Origin: Bryopsis sp. KO-2023 | Lineage: Eukaryota > Chlorophyta > Ulvophyceae > Bryopsidales > Bryopsidaceae | Direction: 5' to 3' | Length of the DNA stretch: 64,000 nucleotides | Assembly (NCBI GenBank): GCA_030272585.1 | Contig: BSYQ01000013.1 | Coordinates: 2,232,001-2,296,000 of the forward strand | Shown here: positions 8,861 through 19,305 of the stretch, in pieces | Numbering within the stretch: the first letter of the stretch is position 1 | Layout of the letters: each line of letters starts with the position of its first letter | Translations under genes and position numbers: made by a program | Notes under the pieces: model-generated | Databases searched by the model: none | What the model saw: the letters and a program-made list of their open reading frames with translations, nothing else | What the model was told of the DNA's origin: nothing

Positions 8861-11827
8861 ATGAGCGGACACGACGAGCAGCTATACCTGGAATACGGTA
8901 TCGAAGACAATCAGCAAGAGCGCGACGCCCCAGATGGCCCGCCGCTATATCCGCTGATCGTCGCCCAGGAATTACCTGCTGTCGGACTGCCGATACAGGC
9001 AGAAATGGACCAGCCTTTACAGGCATACGGTGTCCCCGCGCACCCGGACATGGTGGAGGAGGCAGGCGATGAGGAAGCGGACATTGGCCCGGAGTTTGAT
9101 GAGGAGATGGAAGAAGAGCCAGGAGTCTTCATCAATCAACAAACGCAGCACCTGCAACAGAGCCAAGTAAACGTGCATAACCAGACCCTGCACGTGCACA
9201 ACGATGGCCTGCGGGAGCGCGATCTCCATGAATCGCAAGAGCGGTTATACAGCCAATTGTCCGATGAGGCTGCCCAGCGGACAGCCCAGGTCGCCGAGCA
9301 CCTTGATAGCCGGATGGAGGGAGCTTGTTCAAGCATGGCTTCCCAAGTACATGATGTGTTGGACTCTACTCTACAGTCCCGCCATCACCAGATCGAAGGA
9401 CAGCTCAGTGAAAGGTTGGATGAGCGGATACAAGATCTGGATGCTGCAGCCAAGGGGAGGCTCAGCCAAATGGAAGCTGGCTTGGCGAATATCCGTGATG
9501 TCGCCCAGAAAGAGGTGGACGAAGCCAAAGAGGCTCAGCGGATATTGGCTGAACAAGTAGCTGACACGGACGAAAAAAGGAAGAAACTTGAAGAAGAATA
9601 TGACCGGCAATATAACGACGCCCTTTGGGGGTTGGATACGGTTCAACAAGAACTGAGAGAGACGCAGGCGGAAATGGGTGCGGGTCAAGATAAACAGTTC
9701 AAGGAAATCGTTCGTGTTAAGTATGATCTCAAAGAGACGCAAGAAAAAGCGGAAAGTTTTCAGATACAGCATCATGCGGAAGTAGCCTATTTGTTAAAGG
9801 AGGCAGCGGCTGCGAAAGAAGCGGCGGCTAGATTACAAGCGGAAATGGAGGAGTTGAAAAGAAGTCAAAGTCGGTCTTCAAGGAGAAGCAGATCGAGAAG
9901 CTCAACAAGGAGCAGAGAACCGCGGGAAATGCTACAAGAAATGCTACAAGATCCGGAAACCGCGCAAGAGCTAAAGAAGGTGTTTGAGGATGTAGCGGAC
10001 ACAAAGTTCACGTCGAATTTTGAGTTTTGGCGGAAGAAAGATGCTGCAGCAGTTGCCACACAAATGGCATCCGCTGCTCAACAAACACCTCTTGTGGCTG
10101 CTATGGCGGGAGCGGGAACCAGAACGGTGGCACAACCACCAAGGTTGTCCGAAGTACAAATTCCATTCGGTCAACCGCCCCAAACCTCATCCGGCTTTGC
10201 CCCGGATTCAGTAGGTTTTCCGCCAATACCACCCGTATTTCCGCGGGCAAATCGACCGATTACCCGACCTGCATCACCCCCAGTCATTATTCCTGGAGTG
10301 GGGCGAGGCAGTGCAATCAGCGGACAGGGAAATGTACCTAGGCCGATCGTGAGGCCTAGCGCTGTGTTTGGACAAACACCAAATACAAGACCACCAGCGG
10401 TATTACAGCCAGTACAACCGCCACAGCGTACGCAGGCTTCTCCCGTGGTACAAACTGTTCCGCTGACAACTCCAACCACCACGTCACCCGAGCCACCTAG
10501 AACATTACCCATGCCACCACCAGTTTCTCAGCCAGTGTTATCACATCCATCAATGATTTCACCACCCGGCTATTATGCCATGGGAGCATCATACATTCGG
10601 CCTTCTATCTTAGGTCACTCCGTGAATGTATACGGAGCTCCATCATCCGGAAACCCCTATGTTGGATGGGGATCCTATCCGCGTATTCCTCAACGCGCAG
10701 GCGGAGGAGGCGGAGGAGGCGGAGGTGGAGATGATGATGGTTCCGGTGATGGAAGTGGCGGAGGCCCATCGGACAGAAGTGGCCGTGGGTCTGCACCTGG
10801 ACCACATATTGGTGGAGGAAGAGAAGGACCATCTAGGAACCCAGGAGGCGGTCCTGGAGATGGTGGTGGTGGAGGTGGCGGAGGAGGCGGACCTCCTGGT
10901 CCCCCAGGCGGGGTCCCTGATTTTATGGGCTATGCACGTCCAGAAAATCGTTTGCTTCACATTCCTAATGCGGTCAAATTCCCGATGCCGAAACCGTATA
11001 CTGGCGCTGGAGATCGCTGGATTCGGGATTGGCAGGCAGAACTCACCAACTTCTGTAAAGTTTATGATTTGGATGAGTCTGTTTGGCTTAAAGTATTCCG
11101 CACAAATCTCTCTGGTTCAGCCGCCACATGGCGGAATATGCAAGAGATGCGGATTCGGGAAGGCGTTCGTCCGATGTTCCAGGACTGGGTACAACTTGTG
11201 GAAGAGTTAGCTATTGCTTTTGAACCTACAAGGATGTCCGATGTTTCGCGTAGGAAGCTGCGGAAACTTCAACAAACGGGGACTGTTCGTTCCTACATTA
11301 ACGCATTTCGGGATCTCATACTCAGAATTCCGAATATGACGGAGGAGGAGCAGTACTTGACGTTTGTTGACGGACTACGGCCCCAGATCCGACATCAAGT
11401 TGTTACAATGGTGACAGAAGGAGTGGAAGCGGCGATAGTCACTGCCGAAAGAATCGATTCGTTGGGAGGCCAATCGCAAAACAACCGCGGACGTGGTCGC
11501 GGACGAGGGCGATGGAATTGGAATTGGAAAAACAAGCCCAAAGCTGACCAGAACCAGCAAATGCAGGGTCAGCAACCGCAACCACCACCTCCACCCCAAG
11601 ATCAAAATCAGCAAATGGGAGGAGGCAACAGAGGTGGAGGCGGCCGTGGCCGCGGAAGAGGCGGAAGACGAGGTGGCGGACGAACTCGAGGTGGTGGCGG
11701 AAGGCAGCAACAAGGCGGAGCTAGAGGCGGAGGCGCATGTTACATCTGCGGTGAAGTGGGTCATGGCTTTGGAAAATGTCCCAAAGGCCCAACTTTTCAA
11801 AAATGGCTAAAAGATCACGCCGCATAG
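8861..11827 (+). CDS. gag of element B, unusually long (988 residues)
   Basis: ATG at 8861, about 490 bp after the PBS. Domains in order: acidic N-terminus (about 1-90); Gln/His/Asn-rich segment; long coiled coil (about 120-330); an Arg-Ser-rich stretch (about 338-355, SRSSRRSRSRSS-like); a Pro-rich linker (about 430-590); Gly-rich stretches encoded by GGA/GGC repeats (about 610-690); the capsid-like core (from about 700, KFPMPKPYTGAGDRWIRDW, then TNLSGSAATWRNM); an RGG-rich basic region; and a single CCHC knuckle near the end (CYICGEVGHGFGKC). Typical chromovirus gag has about 300-400 residues, so the N-terminal 600 are an addition. Gag forms the particle and packages RNA. It overlaps pol by about 50 bases in another frame, an arrangement often handled by ribosomal frameshifting in this group. 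Confidence 0.9.
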   Translation: MSGHDEQLYLEYGIEDNQQERDAPDGPPLYPLIVAQELPAVGLPIQAEMDQPLQAYGVPAHPDMVEEAGDEEADIGPEFDEEMEEEPGVFINQQTQHLQQSQVNVHNQTLHVHNDGLRERDLHESQERLYSQLSDEAAQRTAQVAEHLDSRMEGACSSMASQVHDVLDSTLQSRHHQIEGQLSERLDERIQDLDAAAKGRLSQMEAGLANIRDVAQKEVDEAKEAQRILAEQVADTDEKRKKLEEEYDRQYNDALWGLDTVQQELRETQAEMGAGQDKQFKEIVRVKYDLKETQEKAESFQIQHHAEVAYLLKEAAAAKEAAARLQAEMEELKRSQSRSSRRSRSRSSTRSREPREMLQEMLQDPETAQELKKVFEDVADTKFTSNFEFWRKKDAAAVATQMASAAQQTPLVAAMAGAGTRTVAQPPRLSEVQIPFGQPPQTSSGFAPDSVGFPPIPPVFPRANRPITRPASPPVIIPGVGRGSAISGQGNVPRPIVRPSAVFGQTPNTRPPAVLQPVQPPQRTQASPVVQTVPLTTPTTTSPEPPRTLPMPPPVSQPVLSHPSMISPPGYYAMGASYIRPSILGHSVNVYGAPSSGNPYVGWGSYPRIPQRAGGGGGGGGGGDDDGSGDGSGGGPSDRSGRGSAPGPHIGGGREGPSRNPGGGPGDGGGGGGGGGGPPGPPGGVPDFMGYARPENRLLHIPNAVKFPMPKPYTGAGDRWIRDWQAELTNFCKVYDLDESVWLKVFRTNLSGSAATWRNMQEMRIREGVRPMFQDWVQLVEELAIAFEPTRMSDVSRRKLRKLQQTGTVRSYINAFRDLILRIPNMTEEEQYLTFVDGLRPQIRHQVVTMVTEGVEAAIVTAERIDSLGGQSQNNRGRGRGRGRWNWNWKNKPKADQNQQMQGQQPQPPPPPQDQNQQMGGGNRGGGGRGRGRGGRRGGGRTRGGGGRQQQGGARGGGACYICGEVGHGFGKCPKGPTFQKWLKDHAA

Positions 11828-14800
11828 AGGAGACTTCGCTCCATGCGGCCAGAAGGAAAAGAGCCAGACGCCGAAGATATAGACATCGCAGACGTCAGAA
11901 GCTCCGGGAGTCACGAGCAAGAGAACGAGAGGGGAATAAAAAGACCGAGAAAGAGTCAAAAAGAAATCCCGCCCAGAGGGCTGAAAATCCGCTGATGAGT
12001 ACAAAACTTGGTGACAAAGAGCGGATGGATGATTCAAGTACGGTCATCCTAAGCACTTCCGGCAGAGAGTTGGCGGAAAGTGTTGGTTCAGTACATGAAG
12101 ACTCTGGAAGTTCCTCCGGAGATAGCAACCTGGAATCTATCCCGCCTTGTGGAGAGAAACAGGCTTCGGAAGGAAGTGTAAAAAGTTTAGACCGGACCAG
12201 CCCAAGGGTTCCGTCTGACGCCGGTGCAAGGGAGGCATCGGACAGAAAGAAACAACCAGGGGTTGAAGGTGGGGATTACCTTCAAGACAGTTTTAATCCA
12301 CTGGTCAATAATCACCACCTTAAGTTCATGGGGTATGAGCTTAAGGGGCGGATAGGGGGAGTTTCAATCTCCGCTTATTTGGACTGTGGAGCTACGGAAA
12401 ATTATGTAGCGCAGAAACTTGTGGATCGTTTGGGGTTAGAGTTCTCCTCGTGTAATAAGACCGTTTCATTAGCCAACGGGTCTGTTTGCAATGTGGACAA
12501 ACGATGCGGAAACATCAACATGCAGTTGGGCGGATACAAAACCCAGTTGTCTGCGGATGTTTTTCCTCATCTCACGTATGACATCGTGTTAGGGTTACCG
12601 TGGCTAATCGCCAATAACCCGTCCATAGACTTTGCACAGGGAACTATCAACATTCGCCAAGGTCAAGGTTGGATAACAGTACCGGTAAAGGAAAGACCGA
12701 CTGATTATCTTCAACTTGCGAATGAAACCACACCTCTCATCACCCACAAGAAGATATTCCGCTACATCAAGAAGCAAACTGAAGCCACAGATAGTTTGGC
12801 TTACTTGGTGGTGGTGCGTGAATCTGACCCCACGGATAGCAATCACTTGATGCAATATCCGTATGAGGGGGTAACCGTTGATAGCCTTCAAACTTCAGCG
12901 GGCACCAACACACCACAAGAGACGGAGGTACCGAAGTTGCTGCATGAGCAGATGCACCCGGATATCCGCTCTGTGGTGGAGGAATATAGCCACATTTTTC
13001 CAAAAGATCTCCCACCTGGCATACCTCCCGTCCGCAAGGGTCATGAATTTAAGATCGACCTTGAGGATGAGAGTATGAGCCCAATCCACCGTCCCCTGTA
13101 CAAACTTTCTCCGGCTGAATTGGATGAAGTTCGGACACAAGTGGATTATCTCCTCGAGCAACGGAAGATTAGGCCGTCAGAGAGTCCCTGGGGAGCCCCC
13201 ATACTCTTTGTCCCTAAGAAAGACGGCGGATTGCGGATGTGTGTTGATTACCGATGGATCAACCACTACACCATCAAAAACCGCTATCCACTTCCGCTCC
13301 CCGAAGAGTTAATGGACCGGCTCGCTAAAGCAAAGATCTACACCAAGATCGACCTCCGCTCGGGCTACTGGCAATTTCCAGTCCGGCCAAAGGATACCCC
13401 AAAAACTGCATTCCGCACACGATACGGGCATTTCGAGTTCCTCGTTTGTCCCTTCGGAATGTCCAACTGTCCAGCCCAGTTTCAAACTATGGTGCAGGAT
13501 TTGTTGGGGGAGTTTTTGGACCACTTTGTGGTTGTTTTCATTGACGACATTCTGGTGTTTTCCAATTCAGTGGAAGAACATGTCGATCATTTGAAACAGG
13601 TATTCGAGCGGTTACACAAACACAAGCTCTACGCGAAAGCGAGCAAGTGTGAAGTGGGGGTCAGCGAGACCGATTATCTGGGATATCATTTGTCAGGGAA
13701 AGGCCTGCAACCAATGGATGATAAAGTGCGGGCTATTCAAGAATGGAAGGAGTTGAGCTCAGTTGGGGATGTGCGAAGTTTTCTGGGCATGGTATCTTAC
13801 TATCGTAAGTTTATACCAGAGTTTGCGCGGATTGCAGGACCCTTACATGATCTGATCAAAAAGAATCATGTGTGGACATGGGGGCCTATTCAGCGCGAAG
13901 CCTTCAGCAAACTCAAGCAAAAGATCACCCGCACCCCCATACTTCTCCTACCCGATCCGCTTCTTAGGTACACCGTAATAACGGACGCATCAGGAACTGC
14001 ATATGGAGCAGTTCTGTGTCAGGACCATGGAAAGTGTTAGGTCCCTGTAGGTTTTAGTGAAGTCGTTGCTGAGGTTGAGACTGGGGTCACACACACTACA
14101 AACCAGAGAATTAATTTACAGGTTGTTCTCTCTGAACTTAACCCCTAGAACCCGTACAACCCGTACTACACACTCGTACTGCAAAATGAGTGCGACAACG
14201 TATCAGAAAGGGGCTACAGCCAATAGCCTACCTTTCAAGACGATTAAAACCAGCTGAGACACGATATTCCGCATATGAGCGGGAGCTGGGGGCTGTAGCA
14301 TATGCGCTCAGCCAATGGCGGCATTACCTCGAAGGAGCGCCTGGGGAGGTTACGGTTATGACAGACCATCGGCCGATAACCCACTTCATGACCCAAGCTA
14401 AAATGTCGCGGACACAATCCCGATGGTACACGTCAAGGTATTTTGATTCCATAGGTCCAAAAATCGTCTATGTGCCTGGTAAAGCCAATGTACTGGCAGA
14501 TGCGTTATCCCGAAGCCTTCCTGATTCACAGGATCAAATTCATGCTTTGTCCGCCTGGGTGGTGGATGAAGCGGATGCATGGAAGACCGCTATTGCAGCA
14601 GATCAAAAACTGCAGGCGGAAGTCACGAAAATCCAAGCGGGTAAACCCACGAAACTTTCGTTCGAGGATGGCTGGTTGTATTATCAAGCAACTCCCACCT
14701 CAGACAAAGTACTAGTGGTTCCAAATGGATACCGGAAAAAGGTTATGGGGGAGTTCCATGATGTTCCGAGCGCTGGCCACGCAGGTGCCGCCCGGACATT

Positions 14801-16088
14801 GGATGTGCTACAGCGATACTACTGGTGGAAGGGAGTTGGAAAGGATGTCCAAGCATACGTACGGACATGTCCTGTCTGTCAGCGGACAAAAGCTGATACG
14901 ACGAAGCAGAAAGGGCTTCTGCATCCACTTCCAATACCGACAACAAAGTGGGAACAGATCACCACCGACCTCGTGACTGATTTACCGAAGTCACGTGGGT
15001 TCACCGCCATCGCGGTATTTGTTGATCGGTTAACCAAGTACGTCCGCTTTGCACCGTGCACAAAGGAAATAACCGCCCCGGAATATGCAAAGTTGTTTGT
15101 GGACAACATATACAAACACTACGGCCTTCCAAAAGTGATCATATCCGATCGAGACCCCAGATTCACAAGTTCGTTCTGGCGGTCTTTATTTTCACTTCTG
15201 GGAACCCAACTCCGGATGAGCACAGCCTACCACCCACAAACAGATGGGCAGTCAGAGGTTACTATTCGGGTGTTGGAAGACTTTTTGCGGCCTTATGTGG
15301 AGCGGTATCCAGACCGCTGGGTTGATTTCTTGGCGACAGCGGAATTTGCTGCCAACAACTCCCGCAATGTGTCAACCGGCTATGCCCCAGCACATTTGTT
15401 GTATGGGCAGCATATGGGCCAAATTACCGTGCAGAAAAAGTTAACGGCGAAAGAAGAGTCCGAAATGGCAACCGAAATGGTGAAACGAATGGACGAGCAA
15501 CTGCAGCAGGCAAAGCAGCAGTATGCAACCGCACAAGAGCGGATGTGTGTCCAAGCGAACAAACGGCGGCGGGAAGTAACCTTCAAAGAAGGGGATGAAG
15601 TTTTGGTGCGGAGTGCATTTATTCCGCTGCAATCCTTGCAAAAGATCCCACCAAAAATCCGCCGGAGGTTTGTCGGGCCATTCAAAGTGGACAAAGCGAT
15701 ATCCACAGTCGCTTATCGCCTGCAACTACCACCCCATTGGACTATTCATTCTACCTTCCATGTCTCCAAGCTGAAGGCATACAACCGCTTGTCAGAAGAT
15801 GATGAGCGGGAGGTGGAACCTCCCGAAGGGGAGTTGGTGGATGGCTCCATTGAATATGAGGTCGAGCGTATTCTGCGGGATCGAGGCACACCCAACCGTC
15901 GGGAGTACTTGATTCTGTGGAAGGGCTATGATTTGATGGAAGCCACCTGGGAGCCAGAAGCCCACCTGGCCAATGCCAGCGATATCTTGGCAGAGTATCT
16001 CAAAAACCGCACGCGCTTGCCGACCAAAGAGGAAATCCGCTCTAAGCGGGAAGAAAGGCGGACAAGGCGGCGGAAACAACCTCTTTAG
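11776..16088 (+). CDS. pol region of element B, interrupted by a solo LTR
   Basis: Protease (DCGATENYVAQKL, near 12375), reverse transcriptase (FIDDILVFS near 13540), RNase H, integrase (HHCC zinc domain, then TDLVTDLPKS, SDRDPRFTSSFW, YHPQTDGQSEV) and a C-terminal chromodomain (EYLILWKGYDLMEATWEPE) ending at 16088. The protein is closely related to pol of element A. A solo LTR of the same family (14035-14205, opposite orientation, GAAAG duplicated on both sides) lies in the RNase H part, so this copy is interrupted there. Confidence 0.9.
14035..14205 (-). repeat. solo LTR of the B family inside B
   Basis: 171 bp, the reverse complement of the B LTR with a few differences, flanked by a perfect 5-bp duplication GAAAG (14030-14034 and 14206-14210). 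A second element of the same family must have inserted here in inverted orientation and then lost its interior by LTR-LTR recombination. Confidence 0.95.
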
Positions 16089-16291
16089 ATGATACAGGTT
16101 GATATGGGGAAGGGAACGATGGTTGATGTGTTGGTATCAGTTCACCTATAATCAAATACATCTAAGAGCGAGCTACAGAGAGCTGAGTCAAGATAGCGAG
16201 GGTAATATCAAAGCGGGCTAGAACCTTGGATGAGACGACACTCAATAGAGGAAGTCTTCCATCAGTGACAAGTGAGTGACTCTATCACTTG

Positions 16292-16297
16292 TATAAA
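16292..16297 (+). promoter_or_regulatory. TATA-like box before the extra ORF of B
   Basis: TATAAA, 117 bp before the ATG at 16409 and about 200 bp after the pol stop. It matches the placement of TATAAG in element A (121 bp). Putative internal promoter. Confidence 0.45.
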
Positions 16298-16408
16298 CTA
16301 GCTAGGCTGCAACCCTCCAGCCCTATTTCGTCAAAAGTTTACGCCGAGCGCACTGAGCCTTCAGAAGCAACCGCCACCAAAGCAAAACATTGAGAACATT
16401 TGCGTAAA

Positions 16409-18202
16409 ATGTCTGGAACATCAGACCATTTGGAGCGACTCCGTCAGCAGAGGGATGCGTGGAAAACAAAGGCAGAGGCCTTGGAAACGGAGCTCGCAGA
16501 AGCCTTAGAATCTGGAACTGAGGCGGTGGAATCACATGCAAATGTGGCGGCGGATTACGAAAAGTTACACAAGAAGCTTCAGGAGGGTGTGACAAAAAGA
16601 GATGAGCAGGAGGCGGAAATCTGTGAGCTGGCGGCGGAACTCCGGGAAACCAAGGAGGAAAGGGCGGCGGAAAAAACTAAGCTGGAAGCGGATTGGACAG
16701 ATCGATACCGGGCTCTTCAACAGCAGTTGAGTGATGCTCAAGTGAAAGCCCGTGGTGCGGAAGCGGACCTCAAGACTATCAAACGAGAGTTATCCGCAAA
16801 AGAGGAAGAAAATTCCGCAAAAGATCAAACGATTTCCGCGCGGGATCAAGAAATTTCCGCAAAAACAAAGGAAATCAGCCAGCTGACCACCGACCTCACC
16901 CTCTCCCGGAAAGCGGCCACAAAAGCTCAGGCGGATACCGAATGGTATCACCGGGAAAACAAGCAGCTCATCAGCGAGGCGGAGAAACGCTACAAGCACC
17001 TCGCCACGGTCCAAAAAGAGTTGGCAGCCACGAAAGCCGCTCTCGCCAAGGCGGAAAAGGGAGACGATTTCTGCAGCAGCACGACCGCCCGTGTGTTGAT
17101 GTCAGAACTCGTGGCGTCCAAAGTTGAGGTCAACCGGCTTCGGGCCAGCCTCATGGACATCCCTCAGTCACTCGCGAGCTTCTCACACGGACTCGTGGGA
17201 GTACGCCTGGACACCGCGAAAACGCAGGCGCAGTTGGTGAGAGATGGCCGGATAAAAGATCAGGTCGACATGCATAAGGTCAAGGAGATCACCATCACAA
17301 ACGTGGACCTTACAAAGGCGCATAACTTGGACCAAGTGAACGACTGGTTGAGCCGGATAGACGGGGCAGCGGAGAATATCTCAAAGCAGTTGACGAAACC
17401 ACCCCAGAGTTCCCTTGACGATGACGACAACGAAGAGGTCATAGCGGAAGAACCGACAGGTTCAAAACCACCGCTGAGCGCGGAGGACGCACAAACAAAA
17501 GCACTCGTCAAAGCAGCAATGCTCAAAGCACTTGCGGAGAAAAAGAAAGCAGCCGCGGAGAAAAAGGCGGACGCGGAGAAAACACACGCGGACGCGGGAA
17601 AACAAAAGAAGGCGGACGCGGAGAAAAAGACAACCGCCGAAACCAAGAAAGGGGAGCCGTCGACTCAGGCGGATGCGGAAAAAGGGAAGGAAGCGAACAA
17701 AAAGGGCGCGGAGAAAAGCACCAAGCGGGGGAAGAAACGCACACGTGCGCAGGACGCGAAAGAGTTGCGTGCAGCGCTCAAGAAGATCAAAGGCACGCAC
17801 GATCCAGCACTCGCGGGAACGAAGTGCTATTACTGCGCGGGAACGCAACATGGTGTCGGGGTCAAAACCAGTTGTGGGGCACACTACGTTTGCCCTACAC
17901 ACTGGCCCCATCATCATGTAATGGATCGGGTCATCAATCGGTGGCTCGCGGATAAAAGTATCCGGCCGCTCGATATGACCGCGGAGCATCTTCGCCTCGG
18001 AAAACGTGCGGAGGATTTTCTTCCGCTCCCATCGCTTCCACCCCCGGATGCCACTGATCAGCTCACCTTACCATGTCAGGTGTGTCGGGTCAAATCCGCA
18101 GCCTTCCCTTCGAAAACCGGTGTCAAGGAACTTGGATCCCGGCTGACATACATCCTACGAACGATGTGGGATCTCGAGGGCTTGGACTCGGATTCCGCTT
18201 AA
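16409..18202 (+). CDS. extra 3' ORF of element B: coiled coil plus CxxC...CGxHxVC cluster
   Basis: 597-residue frame from the first ATG at 16409. Residues about 5-235 are a long coiled coil (heptads rich in Ala, Glu, Lys). Then comes a globular-looking stretch, an Ala-Glu-Lys repeat region (about 365-430, AEKKADAEK-like), a basic nuclear-signal-like run (KRGKKRTRAQDAK), and a Cys/His cluster near residues 473-497: CYYC, 12 residues, CGAHYVCPTHW. A further CQVC pair lies near 555-558, and element C has a matching CKLC. The frame follows pol by 320 bp, in the same position as the extra ORF of A. No membrane segment is present. Function unknown. Confidence 0.75.
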   Translation: MSGTSDHLERLRQQRDAWKTKAEALETELAEALESGTEAVESHANVAADYEKLHKKLQEGVTKRDEQEAEICELAAELRETKEERAAEKTKLEADWTDRYRALQQQLSDAQVKARGAEADLKTIKRELSAKEEENSAKDQTISARDQEISAKTKEISQLTTDLTLSRKAATKAQADTEWYHRENKQLISEAEKRYKHLATVQKELAATKAALAKAEKGDDFCSSTTARVLMSELVASKVEVNRLRASLMDIPQSLASFSHGLVGVRLDTAKTQAQLVRDGRIKDQVDMHKVKEITITNVDLTKAHNLDQVNDWLSRIDGAAENISKQLTKPPQSSLDDDDNEEVIAEEPTGSKPPLSAEDAQTKALVKAAMLKALAEKKKAAAEKKADAEKTHADAGKQKKADAEKKTTAETKKGEPSTQADAEKGKEANKKGAEKSTKRGKKRTRAQDAKELRAALKKIKGTHDPALAGTKCYYCAGTQHGVGVKTSCGAHYVCPTHWPHHHVMDRVINRWLADKSIRPLDMTAEHLRLGKRAEDFLPLPSLPPPDATDQLTLPCQVCRVKSAAFPSKTGVKELGSRLTYILRTMWDLEGLDSDSA

Positions 18203-18388
18203 GCACGCGGAATTCATCGACAGAGTGAGAGAGAGAGAGAGTCAGAGCCAGAGATTCAGAGCCGGACAGAGACAGTTTTTCCTTGGGGGTTTTTCGTTCT
18301 TTTCTTTTCTTTTCTTTTCTTTTCTTTTTCTTTCCTTTTGGGTTCTTCTACGGGTGTGGACACCCTGTGGGGGGGGGGGGGAAGTAGT

Positions 18389-18560
18389 TGATACGTTGTC
18401 GCACTCATTTTGCAGTACGAGTGTGTAGTACGGGTTAGTACGGGTTCTAGGGGTTAAGTTCAGAGAGAACACCTTGTAAATTAATTCTCTGGTTTGTAGT
18501 GTGTGTGACCCCAGTCTCAACCTCAGCAACGACTTCACTAAAACCTACAGGGACCTAACA
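18389..18560 (+). repeat. 3' LTR of element B with polypurine tract
   Basis: 172 bp, apparently identical to the 5' LTR. It is preceded at about 18368-18381 by an uninterrupted run of G that serves as the polypurine tract, and further upstream by a (TTTTC)n stretch near 18298-18325 in the 3' untranslated region. Confidence 0.95.
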
Positions 18561-18874
18561 GGAGATTTTGTTCATTTAGGAGTTGATTACATTTAGAGGC
18601 TTTTGCCTTGCTTCGAACGTTGGGACACGCTTCACTCATGTATGTCGTTGCAACAGGGCGGTTTGCCCTACGCAACTTGTAATTCTGTTTCTGTTTCTGT
18701 TTCTGTTTCTTGTTTCGATGTTTAGGCTCTTTCTCGAGTTTCGATTGGGGATCTCTGGGTTCTGAGACGTTGGGATCCTTTGATACCAGCATGGGTCCCT
18801 GAGACGTCAAGGACGTCTGACAGACATATGACTGTATGTATGTCGATTCACCCATGTATGTCGTTGGCAACGAC
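18561..18874. repeat. flank with hairpin repeat and hexamer array
   Basis: After the right GGAGA duplication of B comes repeat DNA without genes. At about 18646-18680 there is a hairpin-forming module (GTTGCAACAGGGC ... GCCCTACGCAAC) followed by TTGTAATT and a (TTTCTG)n array. The same module recurs at about 42329-42362 and, inverted, inside the hAT element at about 19550-19585. Bases 18708-18781 repeat 8098-8170. The last eight bases, GCAACGAC (18867-18874), are the left target duplication of the outer hAT element. Confidence 0.6.
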
Positions 18875-19305
18875 CAGACATGGGCTGAGACCCCTGTGCA
18901 CAGGCTAGAACAGAACAGACTGTCTGTTCTGTGCACAGGGTCGGACCTGTGCTGCACAGGTGCACAGACCTGTACAGCACAGCACAGACAGGGTCTGTGC
19001 AAAGTCTGTGCAGGTCTGTGCAAAGTCTGTGTAGGTCTGTGCAGATTCTGTGCAGATCTGTGCAGATTCTGTGCAGATTCTGTGCAGTTGAAACGGATTC
19101 TTTTCTGAGGCTGAATACTTCCAGCCGCCACTTAATCCGTTCTTCGCACACGTTGGGAGACGACCAGAAATTCTGTAGGAACGGTCTGAGACACGAGAGT
19201 ATACAACTGAAATCTTATTTCAACAAGCTTGTTCTTTACAACGATTCCCCGCCTTTTATACTCTCAGCCCAGAGCTTCTAGAAAACTCCCAGCCCATCTC
19301 CTAAC

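Larger units (their letters stand above)
8184..18560 (+). mobile_element. Ty3/gypsy chromovirus B, complete, very young
   Basis: 10,377-bp element with two 172-bp LTRs that appear identical base for base, a 5-bp target duplication GGAGA (8179-8183 and 18561-18565), PBS, gag, pol, extra 3' ORF and a G-rich polypurine tract before the 3' LTR. Identical LTRs point to very recent insertion. A solo LTR of the same family sits inside pol (14035-14205), in inverted orientation with its own duplication GAAAG. Apart from that insertion the reading frames look whole. Confidence 0.95.
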
